Source of the DNA: Sulfobacillus thermotolerans
GTDB taxonomy: Bacteria > Bacillota > Sulfobacillia > Sulfobacillales > Sulfobacillaceae
DNA: 64,000 bases
Assembly: GCA_002951815.1 (NCBI GenBank)
Contig: CP019454.1
Location: 3,111,837 to 3,175,836, forward strand
Reading direction: 5' to 3'
The notes beneath the pieces are model-generated. The model worked only from the letters and a program-made list of their open reading frames with translations. It ran no database searches and was not told the DNA's origin. Position numbers and translations under genes: made by a program. Below are positions 25,791 through 34,964 of the stretch, piece after piece (position 1 is the stretch's first letter; every line of letters begins with the position of its first letter).

Positions 25791-26722
25791 GAGCTCGCCT
25801 CCTCACGCCTCTCATCCGAGAGTAGCACGGTGTTTACGGCCATATCTCCTGACGCTCCCACATCAATGACCCGCAAGCCTAGTCCCATCAGAGGATCGGA
25901 GGCACTTTGCGGCCACTTCTCCAACTTCTCTAGTCCGACAGGTTCCGGCAATGGCCATGCCGTTGACAGCCCCGCCGCTTGAATCACATGAGGCTGGCGC
26001 CGACTCATCAACTGGTGAATATGGCCAAAGAGAACCGTCACACTGCGAAAGTGCTGAAATAATGCTAAAACTTGCTGCGCATCATAGGTATACCAATTCC
26101 AAGGAACAAAGAGGTCGTATAACGGCGCATGCGCTAAAATGATGGTGGGCGCATTGGGATCCACCTTATGAATTTCTTGGGCCAACCACTGCCGCTGCTC
26201 GTCGCCAACAAAGAATCCCCGCGAGACATTGTCGAGCGCAAAAAACTGCACCCCGCCACGCTCAAAACGATAATGTAAAGGGCCTATCGCTTTTTGATAG
26301 AGCTCACCGCGATCCATCAAGGCATCGTGCTCCCCCGGAACACAATAAAACGGAATCCCGGTTCCCTCCATTTTGGACCGAAACGCGACAAACCTTGCCT
26401 TGCGTACCGTGGTGGTCTCGGCTGCCTGCGTTAAATCACCCGTGACCACGATAAACTCAGGCGCCGGATTCAATGCCGCAATGGCCATAAGCGATCGGTC
26501 CAGTGTTCCAGCAACGTCCCGGTTGGCGTCGCCTTCGTAGCCGATGTGGGTATCTGATAGATGCACAAAGCGAAATGGCGTAATCCCTGACGATTTTTGG
26601 GCAAATACGCCTCGAGGAAGATCCCCTAGCACCGCCGCCACAGCCGACAACCCCGCAGCGCCGCGCAAAAATTTTCTCCGTGATAACATATCGAGCCTTG
26701 GCGTGCTCGCTCGGTCGTCCAT
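25787..26722 (-). CDS. Tat-exported calcineurin-like metallophosphoesterase
   Basis: A 311-residue protein with a twin-arginine signal (SRRKFLRGAAGLSAVAAVLG) and the full metallophosphoesterase motif set: HLSDTHIG, VVTGDLTQ, GEHD, ILAHAPLYD and FGHIHQ. It hydrolyses phosphoesters outside the membrane; many relatives are 3',5'-cAMP diesterase-like, but the substrate is unknown. Usual members read GNHD where this reads GEHD. It is translationally coupled to a cytochrome c gene. Confidence 0.88.
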   Translation of the reverse strand: MDDRASTPRLDMLSRRKFLRGAAGLSAVAAVLGDLPRGVFAQKSSGITPFRFVHLSDTHIGYEGDANRDVAGTLDRSLMAIAALNPAPEFIVVTGDLTQAAETTTVRKARFVAFRSKMEGTGIPFYCVPGEHDALMDRGELYQKAIGPLHYRFERGGVQFFALDNVSRGFFVGDEQRQWLAQEIHKVDPNAPTIILAHAPLYDLFVPWNWYTYDAQQVLALFQHFRSVTVLFGHIHQLMSRRQPHVIQAAGLSTAWPLPEPVGLEKLEKWPQSASDPLMGLGLRVIDVGASGDMAVNTVLLSDERREEASS

Positions 26723-26830
26723 AGTCTGGTTGCACCACCCTTTTTCATCATCTCTTCCTCACTTTTCCCCCGCCCCAGCAGCACTATGCACGCAAAACCA
26801 CGGTCTTGTGGCCCCTTTTCGCGGACAAAA

Positions 26831-26867
26831 AAGCCGGGAGACTGGTCAAATACCAGTCCCCCGGCTT
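26831..26867 (-). terminator. Rho-independent terminator
   Basis: AAGCCGGG-A-GACTGGT at 26831-26846 pairs with ACCAGTC-C-CCCGGCTT at 26852-26867, a 15-bp stem with one mismatch. Read on the minus strand it ends in TTTTTT, just after the membrane protein gene at 26893. Confidence 0.9.
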
Positions 26868-26892
26868 GAAGAGCCCTCACACGAGGGCTGCG

Positions 26893-27735
26893 CTAGACGC
26901 GGTAAAGGGGCGGAGCGCCGCCTCGCGAACTGTCACGGTAAAACAGGGCCGATTCAGTGGCAATCAGGGCAATCACCAAAGCATACAGCACCAAAGCAAA
27001 AAATTCTCCAATAATCGGCACCAAGCTGAAGAGCCCAAAAAACAAGGTTGCCACTATGACCAACAACGCGTTCAAGAGCATGAGACGAATACTCTCTCCC
27101 AAGTGACGGGATACCCAAGACACCGCTTCGCGAAACCCGCGAAACACCGGTTGTTTGCCATAGAATACAGCCCCCAGCCAATACAAAACAATTGACATCC
27201 AATAGAAAATAATGACCATGGTCAAAATGGTCACAATCACATTTCCAATCAACCCAATGACCCCGCCGTTATGGGCTAACAGGGAAAACAAGAGATTGAG
27301 CAGCAGCATCACAGCGACCGCAATGCCAGACCCGATGAAAATCCCCACCATCGTTCCTAGGCTCTCCCAAAAATTGCGTAGGCCATATCGGAAAAACGTA
27401 AAGAGGCCGGCAAGGGTTTGCTGCCCTTTGAGGCCGTCGGCCACACCGCCATACAATGCTCCAATCACAAAAGGAAAAATGATGAGGAACATCGTGAGGT
27501 AAACCAAAATCAATTTCGGCAACAACCCATGGGGCAATGGCGGGAACTGAGCCATTGTACTCATCTTGGCGGGATTAAAGGCTTTAAGCCACGTTTCAAA
27601 TCCGCTTCCGAGTCCTTTGACGACTAAGAGCTGGAACAAGAAAATAATAAACAGATACCAAAAAGCCAGCACCAAGCTGCCAGGCTTCCGCCAAATTTGC
27701 TGCCATGCCTGTCGTAGAATGTTTGTGGCTGACAA
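26893..27735 (-). CDS. Multi-pass membrane protein, unknown
   Basis: A 280-residue protein with six hydrophobic segments, rich in Leu/Val/Ile. GALYGGVADGLKGQQTLAGLF and RGFREAVSWVSRHLGESIRL resemble glycosyl/transport-type membrane proteins of unknown function found in Firmicutes. TTG start with AGAGGGA 5 nt upstream. Monocistronic, with a terminator. Confidence 0.65.
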   Translation of the reverse strand: MSATNILRQAWQQIWRKPGSLVLAFWYLFIIFLFQLLVVKGLGSGFETWLKAFNPAKMSTMAQFPPLPHGLLPKLILVYLTMFLIIFPFVIGALYGGVADGLKGQQTLAGLFTFFRYGLRNFWESLGTMVGIFIGSGIAVAVMLLLNLLFSLLAHNGGVIGLIGNVIVTILTMVIIFYWMSIVLYWLGAVFYGKQPVFRGFREAVSWVSRHLGESIRLMLLNALLVIVATLFFGLFSLVPIIGEFFALVLYALVIALIATESALFYRDSSRGGAPPLYRV

Positions 27736-27889
27736 GACGTTCCCTCTTCTCTGTTTGATAACGGCTCGACGCTCGCCGTTTTTTGGAGTCCCGTACGGAG
27801 TCCATTACTCTTTCGTCAGGTCTTGTATTCTACGCTCGCTCTGCGATAATAAATGCGCAGCACTAGACGGTTGAAGAAAGGTTAATGGA

Positions 27890-28294
27890 ATGCCCACGAT
27901 ACTCATTATCGACGATGAAGCTGGAATACGCTATATTAGCCGGACGGTTTTCGCACAGCATCACTTCATGGTACTTGAAGCAGAATCGGGCCATCAAGGG
28001 TTGACCCTCTTAGCGTCTCATCAGCCTGACGTGGTTTTGCTCGACTATCGCCTTCCTGATATGTTGGGCACCGAGTGGATCTCTCGCGCCCAAGCGATTG
28101 CGATCTGCCCTGTGGTGCTCATGTCGGCATCTTCCGAGCTCGCTGCCCTCTCGCGCGATCCGCTCGTCGCCGCCACCGTGGCCAAGCCCTTTCGTTTGGA
28201 AAAGCTCTGGCAAACGGTTCAAAGGGTCTTGGCCGAAATATCCAACGGCAACGTCACCGAAAATACAGAGCCCCCACCAGGCCTCGGTACGTAA
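27890..28294 (+). CDS. Single-domain response regulator
   Basis: A 134-residue CheY-like receiver: acidic pair IIDDEAG, phospho-acceptor Asp in VVLLDYRLPD, Ser in VLMSASS and Lys in VAKPF. There is no output domain; the last ~16 residues (TENTEPPPGLGT) form a tail. AAAGG lies 8 nt before the ATG. The 3' end overlaps the convergent histidine kinase gene by 76 bp, and the two may be partners. Confidence 0.85.
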   Translation: MPTILIIDDEAGIRYISRTVFAQHHFMVLEAESGHQGLTLLASHQPDVVLLDYRLPDMLGTEWISRAQAIAICPVVLMSASSELAALSRDPLVAATVAKPFRLEKLWQTVQRVLAEISNGNVTENTEPPPGLGT

Positions 28295-29817
28295 GCAACA
28301 TTGCCCCCCATTTTGGCCACAAACATGCCGGTGAGATACAAACCCAGGCCCATGCCCCCTGACGCAGGCCGACGCAACGGGTCGGGAATACGCATAAAGA
28401 TGTCCTGCTTAACCGCTTCGTCCACGCCAGGCCCCCGGTCCATCACGCTTAAGGTCACCGTATCGTGCGCTACTGTAACATCCACCTCGATCGCTTCGCC
28501 AGCTGGGCTGAACCGACCGGCATTCCCCAACAACGCTTGAAGCACCGTCACCAACATCTCGTAATTTAACTGGGCCCGTAAGGTCTCAGGGCCATGATAA
28601 ATCCAGGTGCGCTCTGGCCACATCCGTTGAGCAATCTCCACTTCCGCACGAGCCATCGCAGCAAAATCCAAGGGTTCTTTGCCTTCCGCACTCACGTCGC
28701 GCTCCGCTTCAGCTGCTCCCCAAATTTCGCGAATCGTCCGGCCCAGACGCATCGATTCACGCCATATAATGCGTGCCGATTCAGCGACCTCCGGCGCCTC
28801 TGCGCCGGGCAATGCCTGCATCAGTTCCGAGACCCCTTGAATAATGGTGACGGGCGTGCGAAACTCATGAGCCGCTAACGAGAGAAACGATTCATGGTGG
28901 CGCTCCGCCATGACCTGGGCCGTCACATCCATAAACACCGCGACCCGTCCTTGATAAGCTCCCGCGCCATACACTGGGCGAGACAGCCACCGCAAATAAT
29001 GGGCAGGCACGCCCTTCAATTCTAGAATCTCATCAACCCACATCTCCCGGTTATCGGTAATATGCCTCACCGTTTTTAAAAAATCGCCGGGCGATGAAAA
29101 CCGCGGACGCATGGCCTGAATAACACGAGACAAATCGACCTCCCCCGCATCGGGAGTCAGGCCAAACAATTCGGCAAATTGGTGGTTATAGCACACCACT
29201 TTCCCTTGATAAAGGTGCACCGTCGCCACGCCTGTCATACGAATCACGGCGCGGCTCACCACCTCGCCTTGCGTAGTGCCCTGCCATAAGTCAGCCCATT
29301 GCCATCCAAGACTTAGTGTGCGCCCCACATTAGTCCACCGCGTAAAAAATGCTTGGTCTTCAACAGGAGCCTCCTCCCACATGACGGTAAGTACGCCCAT
29401 CACATGATTTTGGATCCCAAACAAAGGAAAGCTGGCTATGCTGCGAACGCCTGACAACTGTGACCATGCCCGAAAAGGCAAAGAGGAATGCGATGACAAA
29501 TCCGCCACAATCAAAGGTTGTCCAGTTTTACGCACCACCTCTAAGTGCTGTTGTGACCCTTGTGAGCCGAATAGACGTTGATGAGATTTGATGTCAATCC
29601 CGGTTGCGGCCGCAAGCGTCCACTCTCCTGGGCCATGGGTCAGCCACAAGGTCAAAGCACGGGCCTTATAAGACGACGCGACTTGTTCAAGAATCCACTG
29701 GGCCCCTTGTTCTTTGGTACGCACGACGTCGGCATGCGTCATTAGATGCTGCTGCAAATCGGCGATAAACGCAAACGCCTTATCGGCCCAAGATGCCTCG
29801 TGTTGAAACCCATCCAT
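28219..29817 (-). CDS. GAF-PAS sensor histidine kinase
   Basis: A 532-residue cytoplasmic kinase with no membrane segment. Residues ~10-180 fit a GAF domain (QGAQWILEQVASSYKARALT, SIASFPLFGIQNHVMGVLTV); residues ~195-300 a PAS domain (VVCYNHQFAELFGLTPD). The H box is AHEFRTPVTIIQG, the N box ALLGNAGRFSPAG, then DRGPGVD and GGMGLGLYLTG. ATG at 29817 is chosen because GGGGGC precedes it; the frame is open 49 codons further. Signal unknown. Likely partner: the convergent single-domain regulator. Confidence 0.85.
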   Translation of the reverse strand: MDGFQHEASWADKAFAFIADLQQHLMTHADVVRTKEQGAQWILEQVASSYKARALTLWLTHGPGEWTLAAATGIDIKSHQRLFGSQGSQQHLEVVRKTGQPLIVADLSSHSSLPFRAWSQLSGVRSIASFPLFGIQNHVMGVLTVMWEEAPVEDQAFFTRWTNVGRTLSLGWQWADLWQGTTQGEVVSRAVIRMTGVATVHLYQGKVVCYNHQFAELFGLTPDAGEVDLSRVIQAMRPRFSSPGDFLKTVRHITDNREMWVDEILELKGVPAHYLRWLSRPVYGAGAYQGRVAVFMDVTAQVMAERHHESFLSLAAHEFRTPVTIIQGVSELMQALPGAEAPEVAESARIIWRESMRLGRTIREIWGAAEAERDVSAEGKEPLDFAAMARAEVEIAQRMWPERTWIYHGPETLRAQLNYEMLVTVLQALLGNAGRFSPAGEAIEVDVTVAHDTVTLSVMDRGPGVDEAVKQDIFMRIPDPLRRPASGGMGLGLYLTGMFVAKMGGNVAYVPRPGGGSVFSVTLPLDISAKTL

Positions 29818-30007
29818 AGTGTGCCCCCGCCACTTAGAGGCGGCCAAACCCCTGACAAGCACCTTCCCTGTATATTCGGGGATTCTCTCCTCACTTTGCC
29901 AACATATTTCTTCGTCAAGAAGAGTGCGGCGGAAAGGGCTTGATCTCACCGCTGCCGCGCACACAAATCGCCACGCGCCAGCTATGGGACGGTCAGGAGT
30001 ATGCCAC

Positions 30008-30859
30008 TTAGGGCGCGTCGTGGACGACTAGCGTAATCACAAACTCCGTGCCAGGACTTAGGTCCTTCACCTGAATTGAGCCGTGATGGCTCTCAACCAC
30101 GCGCTTGCAAAACGCCAACCCCAACCCATGCCCCTCTATTTTAGAAGTATAATACGGCTGGAACAAAAATGGGCGGATGTCGTTATTAATTCCTTGCCCA
30201 TCATCACGAACCGCAATGGTCAGCACATGGCCATCTTGTTGCACCGATACCGTGATTTGACCATGTTCGCCAATGGCATCCGCCCCATTATGAATCAGAT
30301 TTCTAAGGACCTGCCGCAGTAGACGTTTGTCGCCGTAGTAACGCACCGGCACTCCGTGAAGCACCACAGCAATATCATGGTGTGCCAACATCGCCGCATA
30401 ATCGTCGACCACTTGCTGCACCAAGCCCATCATGTCGAACGCTTCATGCGGATACCCCTCCACAAAACCCGCCATCACGTCTTCTAGTTGACCCGTAATA
30501 CGCCACATCAGATCATCGATTTTCTGAAGCAACGGGTGAGGCTGTTCCCTCGCCAAGAGTTCAATATATCCTGCTAGCACGGTAAAGGGATTGCGAATTT
30601 CATGAATCGCCGTCGATACCATCACACTGGACGCATCATAATGTATCCGTTGAGCAAAATGCATGGCCAAAACGTCTACCCAAACAGGTAAAACGGGATC
30701 TGCAAATCCCATGGTTATAGGTCCCACACTACTGTTGACATGATAGACGGATAACGAGGGGGTCAACATCCCAAGAGTGTCATCTTGCCACGTCAAATAT
30801 TCCAAGTCCACGTTGAGATGGCGCAAAGTATTCCAAAAGTCGAGAACTGTATCCTCCAT
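30008..30859 (-). CDS. Soluble sensor histidine kinase
   Basis: A 283-residue kinase. A ~85-residue N-terminal region of unknown fold precedes the H box STAIHEIRNPFTVLAGY. The ATPase part is complete: NLIHNGADAIGEHG, VRDDGQGI and GHGLGLAFCKRVVESHHG. Its form (ExR-N-PF-T H box) is that of KinA/Spo0B-type and nitrogen-type kinases in Firmicutes. ATG at 30859 with AGGTGAT 5 nt upstream. It has no adjacent response regulator of its own. Confidence 0.85.
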   Translation of the reverse strand: MEDTVLDFWNTLRHLNVDLEYLTWQDDTLGMLTPSLSVYHVNSSVGPITMGFADPVLPVWVDVLAMHFAQRIHYDASSVMVSTAIHEIRNPFTVLAGYIELLAREQPHPLLQKIDDLMWRITGQLEDVMAGFVEGYPHEAFDMMGLVQQVVDDYAAMLAHHDIAVVLHGVPVRYYGDKRLLRQVLRNLIHNGADAIGEHGQITVSVQQDGHVLTIAVRDDGQGINNDIRPFLFQPYYTSKIEGHGLGLAFCKRVVESHHGSIQVKDLSPGTEFVITLVVHDAP

Positions 30860-30989
30860 AACATCACCTGGATTCTGCCTTGGCATGGATCGTCGACATC
30901 CTTGACGATCAGCGCAGGCGAGAGATAATGACGTCAAAGACAATCATTTTCCGTTACCCTTTAAAGTCTATAAAGGAGTATCAAGAGCC

Positions 30990-32012
30990 ATGGCCTCTAT
31001 TGATTTATTTGCCGTCCAGCCGTATATGACATTGAACGACTATCAAAACGCCTCTAAATTTTACCATAAATTGGATCAACTGTTCGCGGCGCTCCTTCCG
31101 ATGACCTCTCACGAGGTCCCCGCTCTTGTCGTGTTGCCCGAAGATTTAGCCACATTTCTGGTCATCGCCGACCATTTGGAGACCGTTATGCAGGCCAAAA
31201 CCATGAACGAGGCCTTTACAAAGCTCGGACAGCGTAAGGCTCTGGCTTTAGCGCTCACCATGGCACGCTACCGCACCCGGTCGTTACGCCAGGCATTTTT
31301 TCTCCTCCACGCGCCCAAAGTCTGGGAGATCTGGTATGGAGCCATCGTCCAACTGGCCCGTCGCTATCACGTCTATATCAGTGCAGGAAGTGCTCTTTTA
31401 CCTGCCGACCGCAACCACTGGCGCACACCTTTGTTGAATCCGGCCTCACACCACATATACAACGTGAGTTTCACGGTTAATCCTTTAGGGGAGATCATTC
31501 ATACGACTCAAAAAGTCAATCTCGTCCCGACGCAAGAAGATGTTCTCGATTTAAGCCCAGGCGGTATTGAACAAGCCTTGAAGACGTATGACATTGGCGG
31601 AATTCCCTGTGCGACCGCCATTTGCTACGACGCTTTTCGGATTCCGCACACCGAGAATGAGCCGGGATTTTCGCCCATTTTACCTCGCCTCGACGCCATG
31701 GGCGCGCAAATTGTAGCCCAACCCTCCGCTAACCCGTGGCCTTGGGACGAACCCTTCCCTTTTCAGCCAGGTCACCTTCGCCGCGACCAATGGCGGCAAG
31801 AAGGCGCTTACAGCATGTTGTCGACTTTTCATAATATCTCTGTCGTCGTCAATCCGCAGTTGTTGTTCTCAGCGCTTGATATACACTTTGATGGCCAAAG
31901 TACCATTTACGGCCGTACAATAAACGGCCCCACTATATTAGCCCAAAGCCCCCATTATCACGCGCAGCCATCGTCCGAAGACATCATCCATACACGCTGG
32001 ATAACGGAGTAA
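30990..32012 (+). CDS. Nitrilase-superfamily carbon-nitrogen hydrolase
   Basis: A 340-residue protein with the catalytic triad in place: Glu in VVLPEDLA, Lys in TTQKVNLVP and Cys in ATAICYDAFR. A ~60-residue insertion between Glu and Lys, including RTRSLRQAFFLLHAPKVWEIWYG, makes it longer than usual. It hydrolyses an amide or nitrile; the substrate is unknown. AAAGGAG lies 11 nt before the ATG. Confidence 0.8.
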   Translation: MASIDLFAVQPYMTLNDYQNASKFYHKLDQLFAALLPMTSHEVPALVVLPEDLATFLVIADHLETVMQAKTMNEAFTKLGQRKALALALTMARYRTRSLRQAFFLLHAPKVWEIWYGAIVQLARRYHVYISAGSALLPADRNHWRTPLLNPASHHIYNVSFTVNPLGEIIHTTQKVNLVPTQEDVLDLSPGGIEQALKTYDIGGIPCATAICYDAFRIPHTENEPGFSPILPRLDAMGAQIVAQPSANPWPWDEPFPFQPGHLRRDQWRQEGAYSMLSTFHNISVVVNPQLLFSALDIHFDGQSTIYGRTINGPTILAQSPHYHAQPSSEDIIHTRWITE

Positions 32013-32104
32013 GAGAATCGCCCAGACCCACGCGAACAGGCGATGGCAAAGAGCCGCCACCGCCTTGTTGTGTCTTACTTGGGATCTTTTTGCAGTCATC
32101 GCCG

Positions 32105-33187
32105 TTATGCGGTCTCAAATCGTTGATAAGAAAAATCGGGGGGCAATGGGGCGTTAGACACCATCCAATCGCGGACAATACGTGCGGTAATAGGAGCTAA
32201 CAGAAATCCGTGCCGATAGTGGCCGCCCACCGCTAATACTCTTTCATAGCGAGGAACACGCGCTATTAATGGCAATTCTCCTGGAAGCACCGGCCGAAGT
32301 CCAGCCCACGGTTCGATGACACTGGCATGGCGTAGTTCCGGAAATAGCCCCACAGCTGCCGTTCCTAAGTCCATTAGGGCCTCAAGGGTAGGATTCTGAT
32401 CATAGCCTGCCTCAGGCTCGGTTGTTGCTCCTAAAAAATACTGGCCACTCGCTTTGGGAACCACGTATATGTTGTCTCCAAAAATCGGGACTCTCGCCAG
32501 TAATTGCGGCAATGCGACCAAAAGACGTTGTCCTTTTACGGGCTTTAACGGCACATCCACTAAATGAGGAAGCCAGGCCCCGGTTGCGACAATCACCATC
32601 TGAGCACAAAGACGCCCCGCTGTCGTCATGACACAACCATCCTCGATTCCTGTGACCATCACGCCTGAACGGATTAACGCGTTATGGCTAACAGCCGCTT
32701 GGGCCATCATACGCGTTGCACGGTAAGCATCCACTTGCCCGCCTACAACCCAAATGCCTGACGTAATCGCGGGATGGATTTGGGGTGCCCATTCACGTAT
32801 TGTGGATGCATCCAACCGCTTGACCACGTAACCCATCTGCGTGTGACGACGTATGAAAGGATCCGACGGTCCCCATGCATTTGGTGTGTTCGTCACCCGC
32901 ACGATTCCTGATAAGTCCAAGTCCAGCCCGAATCCTATGCGCTGCCGGATAGCCTCGTCCCACTCTTGGTATAGGGTCAAAGAGCGCATGCCCCATTCTA
33001 AACCGGGTCCTCCTTGGGCAAATTCTATTTGTGGAGCCAACATGCCCCCAGCCCCATAAGAAACGCCCGCACCGACGCGCTCTTGCTCTAACACCGTCAC
33101 ATCAAGACCCGACGCGGCTAAGTCATAGGCTAATGCACAGCCAATCACACCCCCACCTACGATCAGGACGTCTGGTGCATCACCCAT
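32105..33187 (-). CDS. thiO: Glycine oxidase ThiO
   Basis: A 360-residue flavoprotein of the D-amino-acid-oxidase fold: FAD-binding LIVGGGVIGCALAYDLA, VLEQERVGAGVSYGAGGMLAP, and C-terminal GLRPVLPGELPLIA and VGGHYRHGFLLAP. It oxidises glycine to iminoglycine (dehydroglycine), which ThiG uses for thiazole assembly. ATG at 33187 with GGGAGGG 5 nt upstream. Last gene of the thiamine operon, which identifies it within the amine-oxidase family. Confidence 0.9.
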   Translation of the reverse strand: MGDAPDVLIVGGGVIGCALAYDLAASGLDVTVLEQERVGAGVSYGAGGMLAPQIEFAQGGPGLEWGMRSLTLYQEWDEAIRQRIGFGLDLDLSGIVRVTNTPNAWGPSDPFIRRHTQMGYVVKRLDASTIREWAPQIHPAITSGIWVVGGQVDAYRATRMMAQAAVSHNALIRSGVMVTGIEDGCVMTTAGRLCAQMVIVATGAWLPHLVDVPLKPVKGQRLLVALPQLLARVPIFGDNIYVVPKASGQYFLGATTEPEAGYDQNPTLEALMDLGTAAVGLFPELRHASVIEPWAGLRPVLPGELPLIARVPRYERVLAVGGHYRHGFLLAPITARIVRDWMVSNAPLPPDFSYQRFETA

Positions 33188-33218
33188 AAATTCCCTCCCC
33201 CTTAAGAATTCAGCGCCG

Positions 33219-33974
33219 TTACATCCCATGACCGCAGAAGGGACAATCGTCTCGCGCCGGGATCGTCATAACCCGTGTCGTGGTAGAAAACCCATCCCAC
33301 TGCCATAGCCGACCCACCAGCGAGCGGCCTGCCTGTAAGACCCATTTCAGCGTTTCTTGGGCTTGCACAAGCCCCGCCATCGCGACCACGGGGCCCAACA
33401 CCCCCGTTACGGCGCAATCATCGGCTACGTCCCGCACCGACCCAAACAAGCACGTTAAGCAAGGCTTTCCACCCCTCATTCCAAACACCAACGCTTCATA
33501 ACCTGTCGCCCCGGCAAAGAACATGGGTTTCCCCGAATAGATGCCATAGCGATTCAATGCCTCGCGCGCCAAGCCGTTATCAACCCCATCCAAAACAATG
33601 TCCGCCTCGTTCAGCAACTGGTCAGCATTGTCTTCCGTCAGATTCACGCAATGTTTCTCAACCTCCACCGTTAAAGAGAGTTCTTGCAAGCGACTCGCCA
33701 CAGCATCCACTTTAAATTGTCCGATACTTTGCGGAGTGAGGAGAGTTTGTCGCGAGAGATTGTGGCCCTCGACCCGATCTGGGTCAATTAATATGACCCG
33801 GCCGATGCCCTGAGCGACCAGATATTGAAGGGCCGCTTGGCCAATGCCCCCTACGCCCACCACAGCAATGACAGACTTCCTGAGCTGGGCTACCCGGTCT
33901 GGTTTAATGCCTGGTAAGGCAATCAGCCGCCTCACCCGCTCTTTGTCCGTGATAACAGAACTAGGATGGGACAT
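33219..33974 (-). CDS. thiF: ThiS adenylyltransferase ThiF
   Basis: About 251 residues, E1-like: nucleotide-binding VVGVGGIGQAALQYL, RVILIDPDRVEGHNLSRQ, and DIVLDGVDN. Two zinc Cys pairs are present, CLTC and CPFC. It adenylates the C-terminal Gly of ThiS. The start at 33974 would overlap thiG by 14 bp; AGGTG lies about 9 nt before it. Confidence 0.9.
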   Translation of the reverse strand: MSHPSSVITDKERVRRLIALPGIKPDRVAQLRKSVIAVVGVGGIGQAALQYLVAQGIGRVILIDPDRVEGHNLSRQTLLTPQSIGQFKVDAVASRLQELSLTVEVEKHCVNLTEDNADQLLNEADIVLDGVDNGLAREALNRYGIYSGKPMFFAGATGYEALVFGMRGGKPCLTCLFGSVRDVADDCAVTGVLGPVVAMAGLVQAQETLKWVLQAGRSLVGRLWQWDGFSTTTRVMTIPARDDCPFCGHGM

Positions 33975-34761
33975 GCGCGCGCACCTGTCCTTGCGCAGGA
34001 GACGAGGCGGAAGCACGCCACTGTTTAGTCATTCGCCCGGCAAGAAAACCTTGCCGCCCTGCCATCACTGCCCACTTCATCGCCTGCGCCATCGCGACGG
34101 GATCTTGGGCCAAAGCAATCGCCGTGTTGATTAAGACTGCATCCGCTCCCAATTCCATGGCCATCGCGGCATCAGCAGCCGCCCCAATGCCTGCGTCCAC
34201 CACAATCGGCACCCGCGTCACCCGTTCTTTGATTCGCCCGATTACCTCCGTATTGACAATGCCTTGGCCTGAACCAATAGGAGAACCTAAGGGCATCACG
34301 GCCGCCGCCCCTTCGTCTTCCAAATGCTTGGCTAACACCGGATCGGGGCTGGTATAGACCATGACGGCAAATCCTTTTTGAACTAACCGCTTCGTCGCCT
34401 CAAGCGTCAGGATGGGATCTGGCCACAGCCATTCGTTGTCCCCTATCATTTCTAATTTGATTAAGTCCCCAATACCCGCCGCACGAGCGATGTCCGCTAC
34501 AAGCAGCGCATCCTGGACGGTGTGACAGCCTGCGGTGTTAGGCAAAATCTTAACCGATGAGGGCAATGCCTCTAGCAGCGACGGTTTTTTGGGCTGGGAC
34601 AAATCGACCCGGCGCAGTGCCACGGTGACTAATTCGGTTCCGGATGCCGTTATGGCCTCTTGCATAATGGCATCACTCATGTATTTGCCGGTTCCAACAA
34701 AGAGGCGGGAATGAAACGCATAAGGGCCGATTTTAACCGGCCCATCTGGACAAATCGACAT
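33961..34761 (-). CDS. thiG: Thiazole synthase ThiG
   Basis: A 266-residue TIM-barrel enzyme: RLFVGTGKY, SGTELVTVALRR, ILPNTAGCHT, LIKLEMIGD (Schiff-base Lys), VVDAGIGAAADAAMAMELGADAVLINTA. It condenses 1-deoxyxylulose 5-phosphate, iminoglycine and ThiS-thiocarboxylate sulfur into the thiazole. Its ATG overlaps the thiS stop (TAATG), and its ribosome site GGAGGAGGA is made of the Gly codons at the thiS end. Confidence 0.95.
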   Translation of the reverse strand: MSICPDGPVKIGPYAFHSRLFVGTGKYMSDAIMQEAITASGTELVTVALRRVDLSQPKKPSLLEALPSSVKILPNTAGCHTVQDALLVADIARAAGIGDLIKLEMIGDNEWLWPDPILTLEATKRLVQKGFAVMVYTSPDPVLAKHLEDEGAAAVMPLGSPIGSGQGIVNTEVIGRIKERVTRVPIVVDAGIGAAADAAMAMELGADAVLINTAIALAQDPVAMAQAMKWAVMAGRQGFLAGRMTKQWRASASSPAQGQVRAHVPS

Positions 34762-34964
34762 TAATATCCTCCTCCAACGAAACGAATGATTTCGACCGAT
34801 TGCCCGGGCTGCAATGTGACATGACCAAATTGCTCACGCGACACGATCGCGCCTTCCACCATGACAGCGACGGCTTGATGCGTGACGCCAAGGGAATTCA
34901 GCAGACCACTGACGGTCATGCCGTGTTCAATGGTGCTAGACTCCCCGTTAATCGTAATCACCAC
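34761..34964 (-). CDS. thiS: Sulfur carrier ThiS with C-terminal GGGY
   Basis: A 67-residue ubiquitin-like protein (VVITINGESS, MTVSGLLNSLGV, VAVMVEGAIVSREQF, VEIIRFVGGGY). The thiocarboxylate normally forms on a terminal Gly-Gly; here a Tyr follows the Gly run, so trimming may be needed. GTG at 34964 gives the usual length; the next GTG at 34961 makes a GTGA overlap with the tenI-like stop. AAAGGGGG lies about 10 nt upstream. Confidence 0.85.
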   Translation of the reverse strand: MVITINGESSTIEHGMTVSGLLNSLGVTHQAVAVMVEGAIVSREQFGHVTLQPGQSVEIIRFVGGGY

